From Myxococcota bacterium (GTDB taxonomy: Bacteria; Myxococcota_A; Polyangia; HGW-17), in assembly GCA_018821745.1 (NCBI GenBank), contig JAHJLU010000178.1, positions 1 through 18,982 on the forward strand: DNA of 18,982 bases. Direction: 5' to 3'. Below, piece after piece: positions 6,718-14,699 of the stretch. Under the pieces are notes generated by a model that was given only the letters and a program-made list of their open reading frames with translations, ran no database searches and had not been told where the DNA came from. The position numbers and the translations under genes were made by a program. Every line of letters starts with the position of its first letter. Positions within the stretch are counted from its first letter, which is position 1.

Positions 6718-9288
6718 TTAATTGCCGAGAATCATGACATCGTCGATGAACCAGCCGGGGTAGGTGACTGAGCCATCAGAATAGAAGCACCATCGTATTT
6801 TGGCGGTATTCCCAACATAGGGAGTGAGATCTACCTCAAAATTTTCCCAGGACTGCTGCTGACCGGACCAGGTCATTCGACTCCCGTTATCTTCATTGTA
6901 TGCTGGCGTGTGGGTACTGGAGTCATCCCATGTGCCGCTGCCGTTGAGCTCTACTTCGCAGATGGCACCATCGTAACTTGTCTCGGTGTAGCGCCAGCCA
7001 CTGAAAGAGAGTGTTGCGGCGCCGGCGCTGGTCAGGTCGATGTTACCGGTGGTCACGCAGTGGTTGCCCCAGGTCATGCCGCTGATGTACTGAACATTCA
7101 TGCCCGTGCCGATGCAGTAGCTTCCCGAGGCGCATGCGGACGGACTTTGGGTTCCCGTGGGTGTTCCGAACTCAAAGACAGCTCCCGTAATTGTCCAACC
7201 GGCCGGGAGAGCCCCACCTTCAAAATCCTGGTAGTAAATTGCATCCAGGACATAGATGGTGAAATCCTTCTGATCCACATTGATCGGATTTTGGTTATCC
7301 ATGGCTCTTACGGTGACCACCACGTTTGCAAGATCCGCGATGGACGGGGTGCCGGAGAGTTCGCCGGTGGACGGGTTGAGGTTGAGCCAGGCGGGGTGAC
7401 TGCCCACAAAACTGTAATTGATGTCACCGCTGCCGCCCCAGACATCCAGGGTGCGGGAGAAGGGGAAGGCTACCACCGCTTTCCCGAGAACACTCTCGGT
7501 TGTGAGGGTAATGGGGATCTGTGCGCCCTCAACGACCATGACATTGTCGATGTAAAGGCCGGGGACGTCCGTGTAGTGATCAAACTGTGCCGAGAAGCGG
7601 AAGAAGACCGTGGAATTTCCTCCCAGGCTCTGGACGTTGGCCACATATGGGGACCAGGAGTTGGCACCCGTGAACATTTCATAGGCCTGCCCATTGGAAT
7701 TGTTGTAGGAGGGATCCATGTCGGTGATGAGGGTCCAGGTGGTTCCGTTGAGGGAGTACTCCACCCGCCATTCGTCATAGTCGTAGGTGCTGGTGTCCAT
7801 GGAGAACCACGCCCAGAAATAGAGGACCGGCGCGGTTGCCTCGGAGAGATCAATGGGGGGCGTGATAAAATAACTGGTGTCATAGGAGGCGTCGTCGGGC
7901 GCGTTGGAGGAGAGGTTGGTTCCTGCGCAGGAGCTGCCGGAGAAGGCCGATGAGGGTCCCACATTGGAGGGACTGCCCCACTCAAAGGGATATGAAAATT
8001 GCCAACCCGCGGGCAGCAGGACGGAGTCGAAATCTTCATAGAACCAGCGGACCTGATTTTGGCAACCGGAGGTGTTGAACCGACAGTCGCTGCCACAGAA
8101 GGCCAAGCCACCCAGGAATCCCAGGGAGAGACAGTCCTGACTGTTCATGTCTGTGCCGTCACATTCTTCGCCATATTCCGCCGTGTCGTTGCCACACACG
8201 GGACCGGTGCCGATACAGCCTGAGAGATTGAAATCACACCAGGCTGTGCAGGTAAGGTTCCCGCCGGTGTATCCGAAATCCTGGCAACTCAGGTTATTGA
8301 GTTCGTTGGTGTCGCAGTTCTCGCCCAATTGCCGGATCCCGTTTCCGCAGGCGGGGCAGCAGTCAATCTGACAGTTCTGACAGGATTCCCCTTCCAAAGT
8401 GGTGCACTCACCATCACCGCAGACATATTCTTTTATACAGGCGGGAGAGCAGCCGTCGTGGGCGATGTCGTTGCCGTCGTCACACTCTTCTCCCTCTTCC
8501 CACAGGCCGTTGCCGCACTCGGCGACACCGTCTTCATCGGCGCAGCCCCTCGAGCAGCCGTCGCCGGAGGTGTTGTTGCCGTCGTCGCACTCTTCCCCGT
8601 CGTCGAGGATTCCGTCGCCGCAGGAGGGACAGCAATCAGAGGGGCACAGTTCGCAATTTTCGCCTTCCTGGGCGCTGCAGTCACCGTTGCCGCAGATGAA
8701 CTCCACCAGGCAATCTTTGGAGCAGCCGTCGCCGGAGATACCGTTGCCATCGTCACACTGTTCCGGGGCGGTCAGGACACCGTCTCCGCAACCGTTCTCC
8801 ATCATGCAGGTGGAGCTGCAGCCGTCGCCGTCGATTGTGTTGCCGTCGTCACATCCCTCGGTGTATTCATGGACTCCGTTGCCGCAGACCGCGTTTTCGT
8901 TCTCCATGCGGCAGTCACCGTCGCAGCCGTCACCCGAGTCGACGTTGTCATCGTCACACTCCTCGCCCACCTCAAGGAGGCCATTCCCGCAGCCTGTCTC
9001 AACCAGACAGTTGCGACTGCAGCCGTCACCGGATTCGCTGTTACTGTCGTCACACTCTTCCCCTGGCTCCACGATGCCATTGCCACAAAAGGGTTCGATC
9101 TTACAGAATTCGTCACAGCCATCGTGGGCGGTGGTGTTGCCATCGTCACACTCTTCTCCGGGTTCCACGACGCCATTGCCGCAAGACTTGGTGTTGATTT
9201 CTTCTTTTTGGGGCTCGACACAGCCCCCCGCTGAAAAGAGTAAGATCGTTGAAATAAAATAAAATAAAATTAATATGGAGTGTCGCAT
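6718..9288 (-). CDS. Giant cysteine-rich repeat lipoprotein, copy 1 (856 aa)
   Basis: This paralogue has the same architecture as the neighbouring copy. The signal peptide MRHSILILFYFISTILLFSA runs to lipobox AGGC, lipidated at Cys23 and followed by VEPQKEEIN (VEPKKEIVN in the other copy). Eleven cysteine-rich repeats occupy residues 36-409. A jelly-roll / choice-of-anchor domain (about 415-590), an Ig-like domain (about 591-681, TGELSGTPS) and a second jelly-roll ending GWFIDDVMILGN follow. The frame opens at a TTG at 9375, but that TTG is part of the -35 box described separately. AGGAG sits 7 bases before the ATG at 9288, which begins the signal peptide. It is probably held on the outer membrane and exposed, as is usual for proteins of this make-up. 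The function (adhesin, binding protein or matrix component) cannot be read from the sequence. Confidence 0.9.
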   Translation of the reverse strand: MRHSILILFYFISTILLFSAGGCVEPQKEEINTKSCGNGVVEPGEECDDGNTTAHDGCDEFCKIEPFCGNGIVEPGEECDDSNSESGDGCSRNCLVETGCGNGLLEVGEECDDDNVDSGDGCDGDCRMENENAVCGNGVHEYTEGCDDGNTIDGDGCSSTCMMENGCGDGVLTAPEQCDDGNGISGDGCSKDCLVEFICGNGDCSAQEGENCELCPSDCCPSCGDGILDDGEECDDGNNTSGDGCSRGCADEDGVAECGNGLWEEGEECDDGNDIAHDGCSPACIKEYVCGDGECTTLEGESCQNCQIDCCPACGNGIRQLGENCDTNELNNLSCQDFGYTGGNLTCTAWCDFNLSGCIGTGPVCGNDTAEYGEECDGTDMNSQDCLSLGFLGGLAFCGSDCRFNTSGCQNQVRWFYEDFDSVLLPAGWQFSYPFEWGSPSNVGPSSAFSGSSCAGTNLSSNAPDDASYDTSYFITPPIDLSEATAPVLYFWAWFSMDTSTYDYDEWRVEYSLNGTTWTLITDMDPSYNNSNGQAYEMFTGANSWSPYVANVQSLGGNSTVFFRFSAQFDHYTDVPGLYIDNVMVVEGAQIPITLTTESVLGKAVVAFPFSRTLDVWGGSGDINYSFVGSHPAWLNLNPSTGELSGTPSIADLANVVVTVRAMDNQNPINVDQKDFTIYVLDAIYYQDFEGGALPAGWTITGAVFEFGTPTGTQSPSACASGSYCIGTGMNVQYISGMTWGNHCVTTGNIDLTSAGAATLSFSGWRYTETSYDGAICEVELNGSGTWDDSSTHTPAYNEDNGSRMTWSGQQQSWENFEVDLTPYVGNTAKIRWCFYSDGSVTYPGWFIDDVMILGN
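8062..9183 (-). repeat. Eleven cysteine-rich repeats encoded in copy 1
   Basis: The order of unit types matches copy 2 exactly: five canonical, one short (CGNGDC...NCELCPSDCCP), two canonical, one short (CGDGEC...CQIDCCP), and two long variants. Units in the same position are more alike between the copies than neighbours within one copy; for example, repeat 4 is HEYTEGCDDGNT in both. Confidence 0.85.
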
Positions 9289-9346
9289 GATGACTCCTTG
9301 GGAGAAAAAAAATGAGCACAATGGAACATCGCGGATAAAGCGATAA

Positions 9347-9375
9347 TTTATATCACTTTTCCATGCGAACGACAA
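9347..9375 (-). promoter_or_regulatory. Sigma-70-like promoter of the copy 1 lipoprotein gene
   Basis: On the minus strand TTGTCG (9375-9370), a 17-base spacer and TATAAA (9352-9347) match the consensus at 4 and 5 of 6 positions. Transcription would start near 9340 and give a leader of about 50 bases ending in AAGGAG. This supports the ATG at 9288 as the start and separates this gene from the kinase unit upstream. Confidence 0.55.
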
Positions 9376-9456
9376 GGTCCTGTTCGAATTCAGGGGTTGA
9401 TGATTTTATTACTGGTATGATTCCAACTGCTTGAACGCAGAAGAGGGGTCACCCGA

Positions 9457-9654
9457 TTACTGCGGTTTGAGTTTGCGCCGGTAATCCGAAGGTTGTTGCT
9501 CCTGCGGTTTTGGAGGGGTCTTTCGATCTTTTTTTATTTCTTTATAGATCTTCAGTGATTCCGGTGAAGGAGAAAAATCGTCGGAGTTTTTTTGTTTTTT
9601 ACAACCGATACAGAAGGTGAGGAGCAGGGTGAGGAGGATAGTACGTGGTATCAT
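9457..9654 (-). CDS. Small lipoprotein, 65 aa, translationally coupled to the kinase gene
   Basis: The signal peptide MIPRTILLTLLLTFCIGC gives a lipid-modified Cys18 (C at -3 is unusual, G at -1 is normal). The mature part has only about 47 residues, highly charged and rich in Lys, Pro and Gln (KKDRKTPPKPQEQQPSDY), with no Cys after the lipid site. The ATG overlaps the stop codon of the kinase gene as ATGA (9654-9651), which is strong evidence for coupled translation and for a shared job or shared regulation. I do not recognise a family. A short, charged lipoprotein tied to a large sensor kinase could be an envelope partner or a regulator of it, but that is inference. Confidence 0.75.
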   Translation of the reverse strand: MIPRTILLTLLLTFCIGCKKQKNSDDFSPSPESLKIYKEIKKDRKTPPKPQEQQPSDYRRKLKPQ

Positions 9655-12600
9655 TTTGCATCAAACTTTTTATAGTCACGCAGGATGTCAGAGGCCGGTT
9701 TGACAGAGAGATATCGCTGCTTTTGTTTTTCGTGCCCCATAAGGGAAACCTTGCGGTGAATCTCATCGAAGGCTTTGAGAATAAACAACTGGGCGAAATA
9801 TGGCTCTTTAAGGGCTTTCATGACAAGACCGTGGGTGTGATAAATGGTGTCGACACCCTGGATCTTGCTCACGGTAGTGAAGGCGACGGCCTGGGCGCTG
9901 TAGTGGACCGCTTCCTCAGGTTTTTCCAGCATGAGCAGCGCGCGTGCCTTTAAAATCAGGCCGTGGATAAGGCCATCGGGGAGCTTGGCTTTTTCGGAGA
10001 GGGAGATAGCCTCGCTGGATTTCTCAAGAGCCCGCTGGTAGTTTCCATCGGGATCTTCCAGTTGGCACTCGGCCCAAAGCAGCAGTCCCCGGATCTCGTC
10101 GATACGGGATTTGGCCGAGAGGGCGTACTCGATGCCCGTCTGGATGTGGCGCATGGCCTCCACGTATTCGCCCTGCCGGATCTTCAGTTGCGCCAGGGTG
10201 AGGGTGGTATCGGAGAGGGCACCGGTGTCCCGGGTGTGTTCACAGAGCTTGCGGGCTTCACGCAGGAGTCTCTTGGCGCTGGAGTAGTTTCCCAGTTCAA
10301 TGTGGGTCTGGGCAAGGTTGGCCAGTTTAATCCCCGTGTTGATTTTGTCGCCCTTCTCCAGGTCAATGTCGTAGGCTTTTTTGTAGTATCCGATGGCCTT
10401 GTCGTAGTCGCCGTAAATGGAGGAGAGGAACCCCAGATTCATGAGGATAGTGGATTCCTGGGTGCGTTTATGCTCTTCACGGAACATCTCGAGCGCCTTG
10501 AGGTAGGTCTCGATGGCCTGATCCATTTTCCCACGGTAGAACAGGGCGTTCCCCCGGATGTGAAAGAGATCGGCCATGATGGAGGAGATCTCCGGCCGTT
10601 TCTCGACGATGCTCACACCCTTGTCCACAACCCGAAGCGCCTCTTCTATTTCACCCAGATCCAGCTTTGCCCGGGCCAGAATGCGGTGGGCGTCGGCCTG
10701 ACAGTAATAATCCTCGCACCGCTGGGCCACGGTGATAACCCTGTCGAACAGCTCCAGCGTCTTGTTGGGCTCACCGATGCCCTGGTAATAGGCCATGCGG
10801 CGGCACAGGGCGATGGCTTTCCACTGGTCATTTCCCTCTTCCTCTGCGAGGGTCTGCATATTGCTGATGTGCTTCATCTGCCCGTCACGAGCACCCAGGT
10901 TGTGATAGATGACTTCAAGATCCTTGTGGGCGTGGAAGACCAGCTCCTTGTCTTCGGATACGAGCTCGAGCACCTTCTGATAGTGGCGCTCCGCTTCCGT
11001 ATTTGAGGCCAGCTTTCTTGCATGATGTGCGGCGCTCAGATAGTGCTTTGCGGCGCTCTTTCTGTCCCCGCCCTGCTCAAAATGCGCGGCGATGACCGGA
11101 TCATCGTGGGCAGCGTGGTAGGCGGGTGATTCCAGTTTGATTTTTGCTACTTCCAGGTGAGCCTGGCGTTTGATCTCATCGGGGAGGCCCTTGTAGGCAA
11201 AATCCCTGACAATCTGCTGGATGAAACTGTATTTGTTGCTCTCTCCGTGGCGCTTGATGACCCTGCGCTTGATGAGCTGCTCAAGAAAATCGGAGGAATC
11301 CTCATTGATGAGTTGATTCAGGAGCTCTTTGGAGAAAGAGCGACCAAAAACTGCCGCCAGGCGAAGCACCCTTCTCAGGTTATGATCCAGCGAATCGAGG
11401 CGAGAGGTGATTATCCCTTCCAGGGTAGGGGAGGACATACCCAGATCGGGCTGCTCCGGTCCTGAACGGGTCAGGATCAATTTTCCACCATACTCGTCCT
11501 GGGCCTGACAAAAGCCCAGATCAATAGTGGAGTTGATAAGCTCCTTCAGGAAGAAGGGGTTTCCTTCCCCCCGCTTGACGATCTCGTTGATCATGTTCTG
11601 GGCAGACTCGGCGTTGAGGAAGTGACCTTCCACAAATTTTCGTGCCATGGAGCTGTCCATGTTGCCCATGACCAGGGGAGGTTTGACAAAGAAACCACTG
11701 GGGAAATTCTCTTCATCGCGCCCGGAGAAGAGAAAGAAGACGCGACCCTTGAGCTTTTCGTTGGTGACAAAATAATGGAGGATAAGCTTGGATTGCTCAT
11801 CGGACCACTGCACATCTTCAAAAACCGCAATAACCGGTTTGTTTTTCGCCATGTCCCGCAGGGTGATTTCCAGCGCGCGGCCAACCATCTGGCCGATATT
11901 TGCTCCCTTTGTGGAATCGGATTCAGCGTCCAGGAGGGGTTTCAGTGCGTCGATGACCTTCTGGTGGGCGACGGGGTCTTCGATGACTCCCTTCAGGTAT
12001 TTGGACAGATTCTCGGTGATGTTTGTTTCGGCCTGGCCAAATTGTCCCCTCAGCATGTCTTTGATAAAATTGATGATCATGGAGAAAGGGATGGCTGAAT
12101 GGTAGGGACGGGCCTCGGCCCTGATGATCTGCGCCTTGTCATCCAGCTCATCGATGAAGGATTGAAAGAGGCTGGACTTCCCGACACCCATCTCACCCAG
12201 AACCACCAGGTGTTCCATGCGTTCCCGCTCAAGCGCCCTGAAATAGGTGCGCCGCAGCCGGTCCATCTCAAAGTCGACCCCCACCATATTGACGGCGGTC
12301 CTCGACTTGATGCGGTCTACTTTATCCTTGCGCCCGACGAGGCGATATTTTTTTATGTCGAAATCCGCCGGCATCTCTTCGAGATCCCAATTGTATTTTG
12401 CCGCGGCATAGATCTGGGAGGAGACAATGATCTCGTTCTTGTCGCCCTGAGACAGGAATATGGTGTCCTGGAGGCTTGAGTTCGAGACGGTCCACTTCAC
12501 GTTCCCCGCTTCGTGGATCAGTTCCACATTGGTGCGGAAGACGCCAATCCCCAGGTAGAGCCCCCTGACCTCCTCGGCATAGGTGGCAAAGTCACGGTTG

Positions 12601-13889
12601 ATGCGGAACGCATCCATGAGGAGCTCGGTCTCATCGTATTCGCCCGTGTAGGGAATGCCCCGGACCACCAGGAGCTGTTGGTCGGAGATCGTCTTGTAAC
12701 GGTAGCGGTTTTGCCGATCTTTGGCCAGAATGTTCTGGACCATGGACATGAAATTATCGAGCTCGAATTGCAGCTTCTCCTTGCCGGCATGCTCTTCCGC
12801 CTGGGTGGTGCCCCTCACATTGATAACCATGGAGACCAGGTTTTTGCTCTCCTTGAACACGCTCCCACCGGAATAGGTTTCCATGGTGTAGCCAAGAGAA
12901 TCATTGAGAGATTTTCCTCCGGAAGTGTTCTCTGTGTTTCCCTCGGCCGGGGTTTCAGCGGCGCGCAGGGGGAGCCGGTCCGCAGGAGAAAACAGCTCCT
13001 CAAGGAGATCATACAGGGAGGAAGAGTCGTAGATGCGGGAGAGGGCGTGGAGATAGCGGGAGAGATCGGCCTGCATATCCTTGGCCCGCTGATACCGGTG
13101 CTCCTTGTTGGGGGCCAGGGCCTTGGAGATGATCTTTTCGAGCTCCACGGCGACTTCGACTTTTAGGGAAGGTGGCTGAATATCAACATTTTTTGCTGCA
13201 TCCAGGGCCTTGATTCCCTTGAAACCCGCGTAGGGATTTTCCCCGGTAACCATCTGGTAGAGGATGAGGCCTACGGCAAAAATATCGGACCGGGCGTCCA
13301 CTTCTTCCGTGTGTGCCTGCTCCGGGGACATGTAGTGGAACTTGCCCCTGAGGACGCCCTTTTCTTCTTCCTTGTCCAGTGCCTTGGCGATACCGAAGTC
13401 GGTGACCTTGATCCCGCCCTCGAAGGAGAGGAGGATGTTCTGGGGGCTGACGTCCCGGTGGACCAGGTGGAGAGGTTTTCCATCGGAACCCACCAGGCGG
13501 TGGGCGTAGTCCAGACCCTTGAGAACTTCAGAGGTGATATAGGCGGCAATCCCGTGGGGGAGGGGTTTCCCCACCTCTGTGGATCGTTTGATCAATTTCA
13601 TGAGGTCCACGCCATTGACGTATTCCATGATCATGTACAAGTGGCTGGAATCGGAAGTCTGGCCATACTCGAAGACCTGGACCGCGTTGGGATGGTTGAG
13701 CTCAATGGAGAGTTTTGCTTCGTATCGGAAGGTGTCTTTAAAGTGGGAGTTTTTGGAGAGAGGGGCCAGAATTTTCTTGAGCGCAACGGTTTTTTTCAGG
13801 CCGTTGTAATCTGCTTCGGCAAGATACACCTCTGCCATACCACCCTGCCCGATTTTTCTGATGAGTTTAAATCTGTCTATTTTTTCCAA
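9651..13889 (-). CDS. Ser/Thr protein kinase - degenerate class III cyclase domain - AAA/STAND ATPase - TPR protein
   Basis: This is a large soluble regulator of 1412 residues. The PknB-type kinase domain begins at residue 5 and has the Gly loop IGQGGMAEV (13-21), Lys38 in VALKK, Glu57, HRDVSPQN (144-151), DFG (164-166) and SPE (188-190). Residues about 350-521 align by eye with class III adenylate/guanylate cyclase domains but lack most catalytic residues. An AAA_16-like ATPase follows, with Walker A GEMGVGKS (565-572), Walker B VFEDVQWSD (Asp692) and GEGNPFFLKEL. TPR-like helical repeats fill about 940-1385. There is no membrane segment. Start: the open frame permits a TTG at 13922, but GGAG lies 7 bases before the TTG at 13889, giving MEKIDRFKLIRKIGQGG. 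Adding 11 converts these residue numbers to the longer form. I infer a kinase regulated by its sensor ATPase and TPRs. Confidence 0.9.
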   Translation of the reverse strand: MEKIDRFKLIRKIGQGGMAEVYLAEADYNGLKKTVALKKILAPLSKNSHFKDTFRYEAKLSIELNHPNAVQVFEYGQTSDSSHLYMIMEYVNGVDLMKLIKRSTEVGKPLPHGIAAYITSEVLKGLDYAHRLVGSDGKPLHLVHRDVSPQNILLSFEGGIKVTDFGIAKALDKEEEKGVLRGKFHYMSPEQAHTEEVDARSDIFAVGLILYQMVTGENPYAGFKGIKALDAAKNVDIQPPSLKVEVAVELEKIISKALAPNKEHRYQRAKDMQADLSRYLHALSRIYDSSSLYDLLEELFSPADRLPLRAAETPAEGNTENTSGGKSLNDSLGYTMETYSGGSVFKESKNLVSMVINVRGTTQAEEHAGKEKLQFELDNFMSMVQNILAKDRQNRYRYKTISDQQLLVVRGIPYTGEYDETELLMDAFRINRDFATYAEEVRGLYLGIGVFRTNVELIHEAGNVKWTVSNSSLQDTIFLSQGDKNEIIVSSQIYAAAKYNWDLEEMPADFDIKKYRLVGRKDKVDRIKSRTAVNMVGVDFEMDRLRRTYFRALERERMEHLVVLGEMGVGKSSLFQSFIDELDDKAQIIRAEARPYHSAIPFSMIINFIKDMLRGQFGQAETNITENLSKYLKGVIEDPVAHQKVIDALKPLLDAESDSTKGANIGQMVGRALEITLRDMAKNKPVIAVFEDVQWSDEQSKLILHYFVTNEKLKGRVFFLFSGRDEENFPSGFFVKPPLVMGNMDSSMARKFVEGHFLNAESAQNMINEIVKRGEGNPFFLKELINSTIDLGFCQAQDEYGGKLILTRSGPEQPDLGMSSPTLEGIITSRLDSLDHNLRRVLRLAAVFGRSFSKELLNQLINEDSSDFLEQLIKRRVIKRHGESNKYSFIQQIVRDFAYKGLPDEIKRQAHLEVAKIKLESPAYHAAHDDPVIAAHFEQGGDRKSAAKHYLSAAHHARKLASNTEAERHYQKVLELVSEDKELVFHAHKDLEVIYHNLGARDGQMKHISNMQTLAEEEGNDQWKAIALCRRMAYYQGIGEPNKTLELFDRVITVAQRCEDYYCQADAHRILARAKLDLGEIEEALRVVDKGVSIVEKRPEISSIMADLFHIRGNALFYRGKMDQAIETYLKALEMFREEHKRTQESTILMNLGFLSSIYGDYDKAIGYYKKAYDIDLEKGDKINTGIKLANLAQTHIELGNYSSAKRLLREARKLCEHTRDTGALSDTTLTLAQLKIRQGEYVEAMRHIQTGIEYALSAKSRIDEIRGLLLWAECQLEDPDGNYQRALEKSSEAISLSEKAKLPDGLIHGLILKARALLMLEKPEEAVHYSAQAVAFTTVSKIQGVDTIYHTHGLVMKALKEPYFAQLFILKAFDEIHRKVSLMGHEKQKQRYLSVKPASDILRDYKKFDAK

Positions 13890-14312
13890 ATCAACGCTCC
13901 GAGGAGCCCCTTGCCAGGGCAATGACGTTACTACGGGCAGTTACTCGAAATATTTACGATGTTTCTTCTCGCATGCCAGAGGGCGGTTATTCCATCGAAA
14001 AAGATCTGTCCCGAGGGTTTTCATTTGTGGCCAAATAGAATATTTTACCCAGAAAACCTGCTTTGGGAGTCTCCCAATATAGAAAACCAAGAGATTTTGT
14101 TCAAGGACTTGGTTGGGTTCCCCTTCGCTTTTTATGGACCCGGGAGAAATATCACCGTGATCCGGAATGGGAAAATGGATGATATAAAAGAGTTAAAGCC
14201 TCTGAATTTCTTCCTCCTGTTACGGAAAGATTCTCTGTGATCTCGAACACACATCGTGCTAGTATCACCCTGAAGATCGGTGTATGACCGTTCAATGGAG
14301 AGTTTAATACCT
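13890..14312. other. Divergent intergenic region between the kinase and small-lipoprotein genes
   Basis: This 423-base stretch has no convincing gene. A 93-codon plus-strand frame (13959-14240) has no ribosome-binding site and no recognisable protein. The region should hold the minus-strand promoter for the kinase gene and the plus-strand promoter for the 14313 gene, but I found no clean -35/-10 pair for either. The one structured element is a perfect 15-base palindrome at 14063-14077. Confidence 0.6.
14063..14077. promoter_or_regulatory. Perfect 15-base palindrome, possible operator
   Basis: TTGGGAG T CTCCCAA has seven-base arms about a central base. It lies between the divergent kinase and lipoprotein genes, about 175 bases from the kinase start and 235 from the lipoprotein start. 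A T-run does not follow on either strand, so it is not a simple terminator. A DNA-binding site for a dimeric regulator is a reasonable guess, but only one copy is present. Confidence 0.35.
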
Positions 14313-14699
14313 ATGAAATTGCTTCCTGTTTTTCTTTTTTCAGTAATATCTTCTTTGGTTTTTCTCGTTGCCGGGTGTGAAAAAACCTGCGAGAAAGCAT
14401 ACGCTAAAACCGTCGAATGTGTTGACAAGGAGGGAGTAAAGAAGTCCGTCGCCAACCGAAAGGATTTGATTATCCGGCTGTGCTCCCCCTACGAAGAGGA
14501 AGTGAAGGAGTGCATTAAAGAAACGGACTGTGTCAAGTTTTCCAACTGTATGACCAAGGCAACCACTCCCCTCCGTGCCACGAAGCAGCGCTCGAAAAAC
14601 GCCGACGCGCCAGAAGCGCCCAAGGAGAAAAGCAAGGAGAAAACCGCCCCCAAGAAGTCTCTTTTGCCCATGACAGGGGCGGATTTTTCCACAAAATAA
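14313..14699 (+). CDS. Small cysteine-containing lipoprotein, 128 aa
   Basis: The signal peptide MKLLPVFLFSVISSLVFL leads to lipobox VAGC, lipidated at Cys22. The mature N-terminal half has six more cysteines (26, 36, 57, 67, 73, 79) in a helical context (CEKAYAKTVEC, KECIKETDC, FSNC), enough for three disulfides. Small lipoproteins with such paired cysteines are common in myxobacteria-like genomes, from memory. The second half is a Lys/Pro/Ala-rich, probably disordered tail. Frames open earlier (GTG at 14280, ATG at 14295), but the ATG at 14313 starts the signal peptide, with GGAGAG 10 bases upstream. The partner or role is unknown. Confidence 0.82.
   Translation: MKLLPVFLFSVISSLVFLVAGCEKTCEKAYAKTVECVDKEGVKKSVANRKDLIIRLCSPYEEEVKECIKETDCVKFSNCMTKATTPLRATKQRSKNADAPEAPKEKSKEKTAPKKSLLPMTGADFSTK

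Noticed and set aside
8329..9262. Long antisense frames over the cysteine-repeat regions (also 5414-6692)
   Set aside because: Tandem Cys/Asp/Gly codons rarely give stops in the opposite frames, so long repetitive open frames arise by composition. They lack plausible ribosome-binding sites and their products are low-complexity repeats.
13959..14240. 93-codon plus-strand frame in the divergent region
   Set aside because: No ribosome-binding site, no family resemblance, atypical composition, and it covers the region where promoters are expected.
14661..14699. LPMTG sequence near the end of the six-cysteine lipoprotein, like a sortase LPXTG motif
   Set aside because: No hydrophobic segment or basic tail follows, the protein already has a lipid anchor, and the setting is Gram-negative; a chance match.
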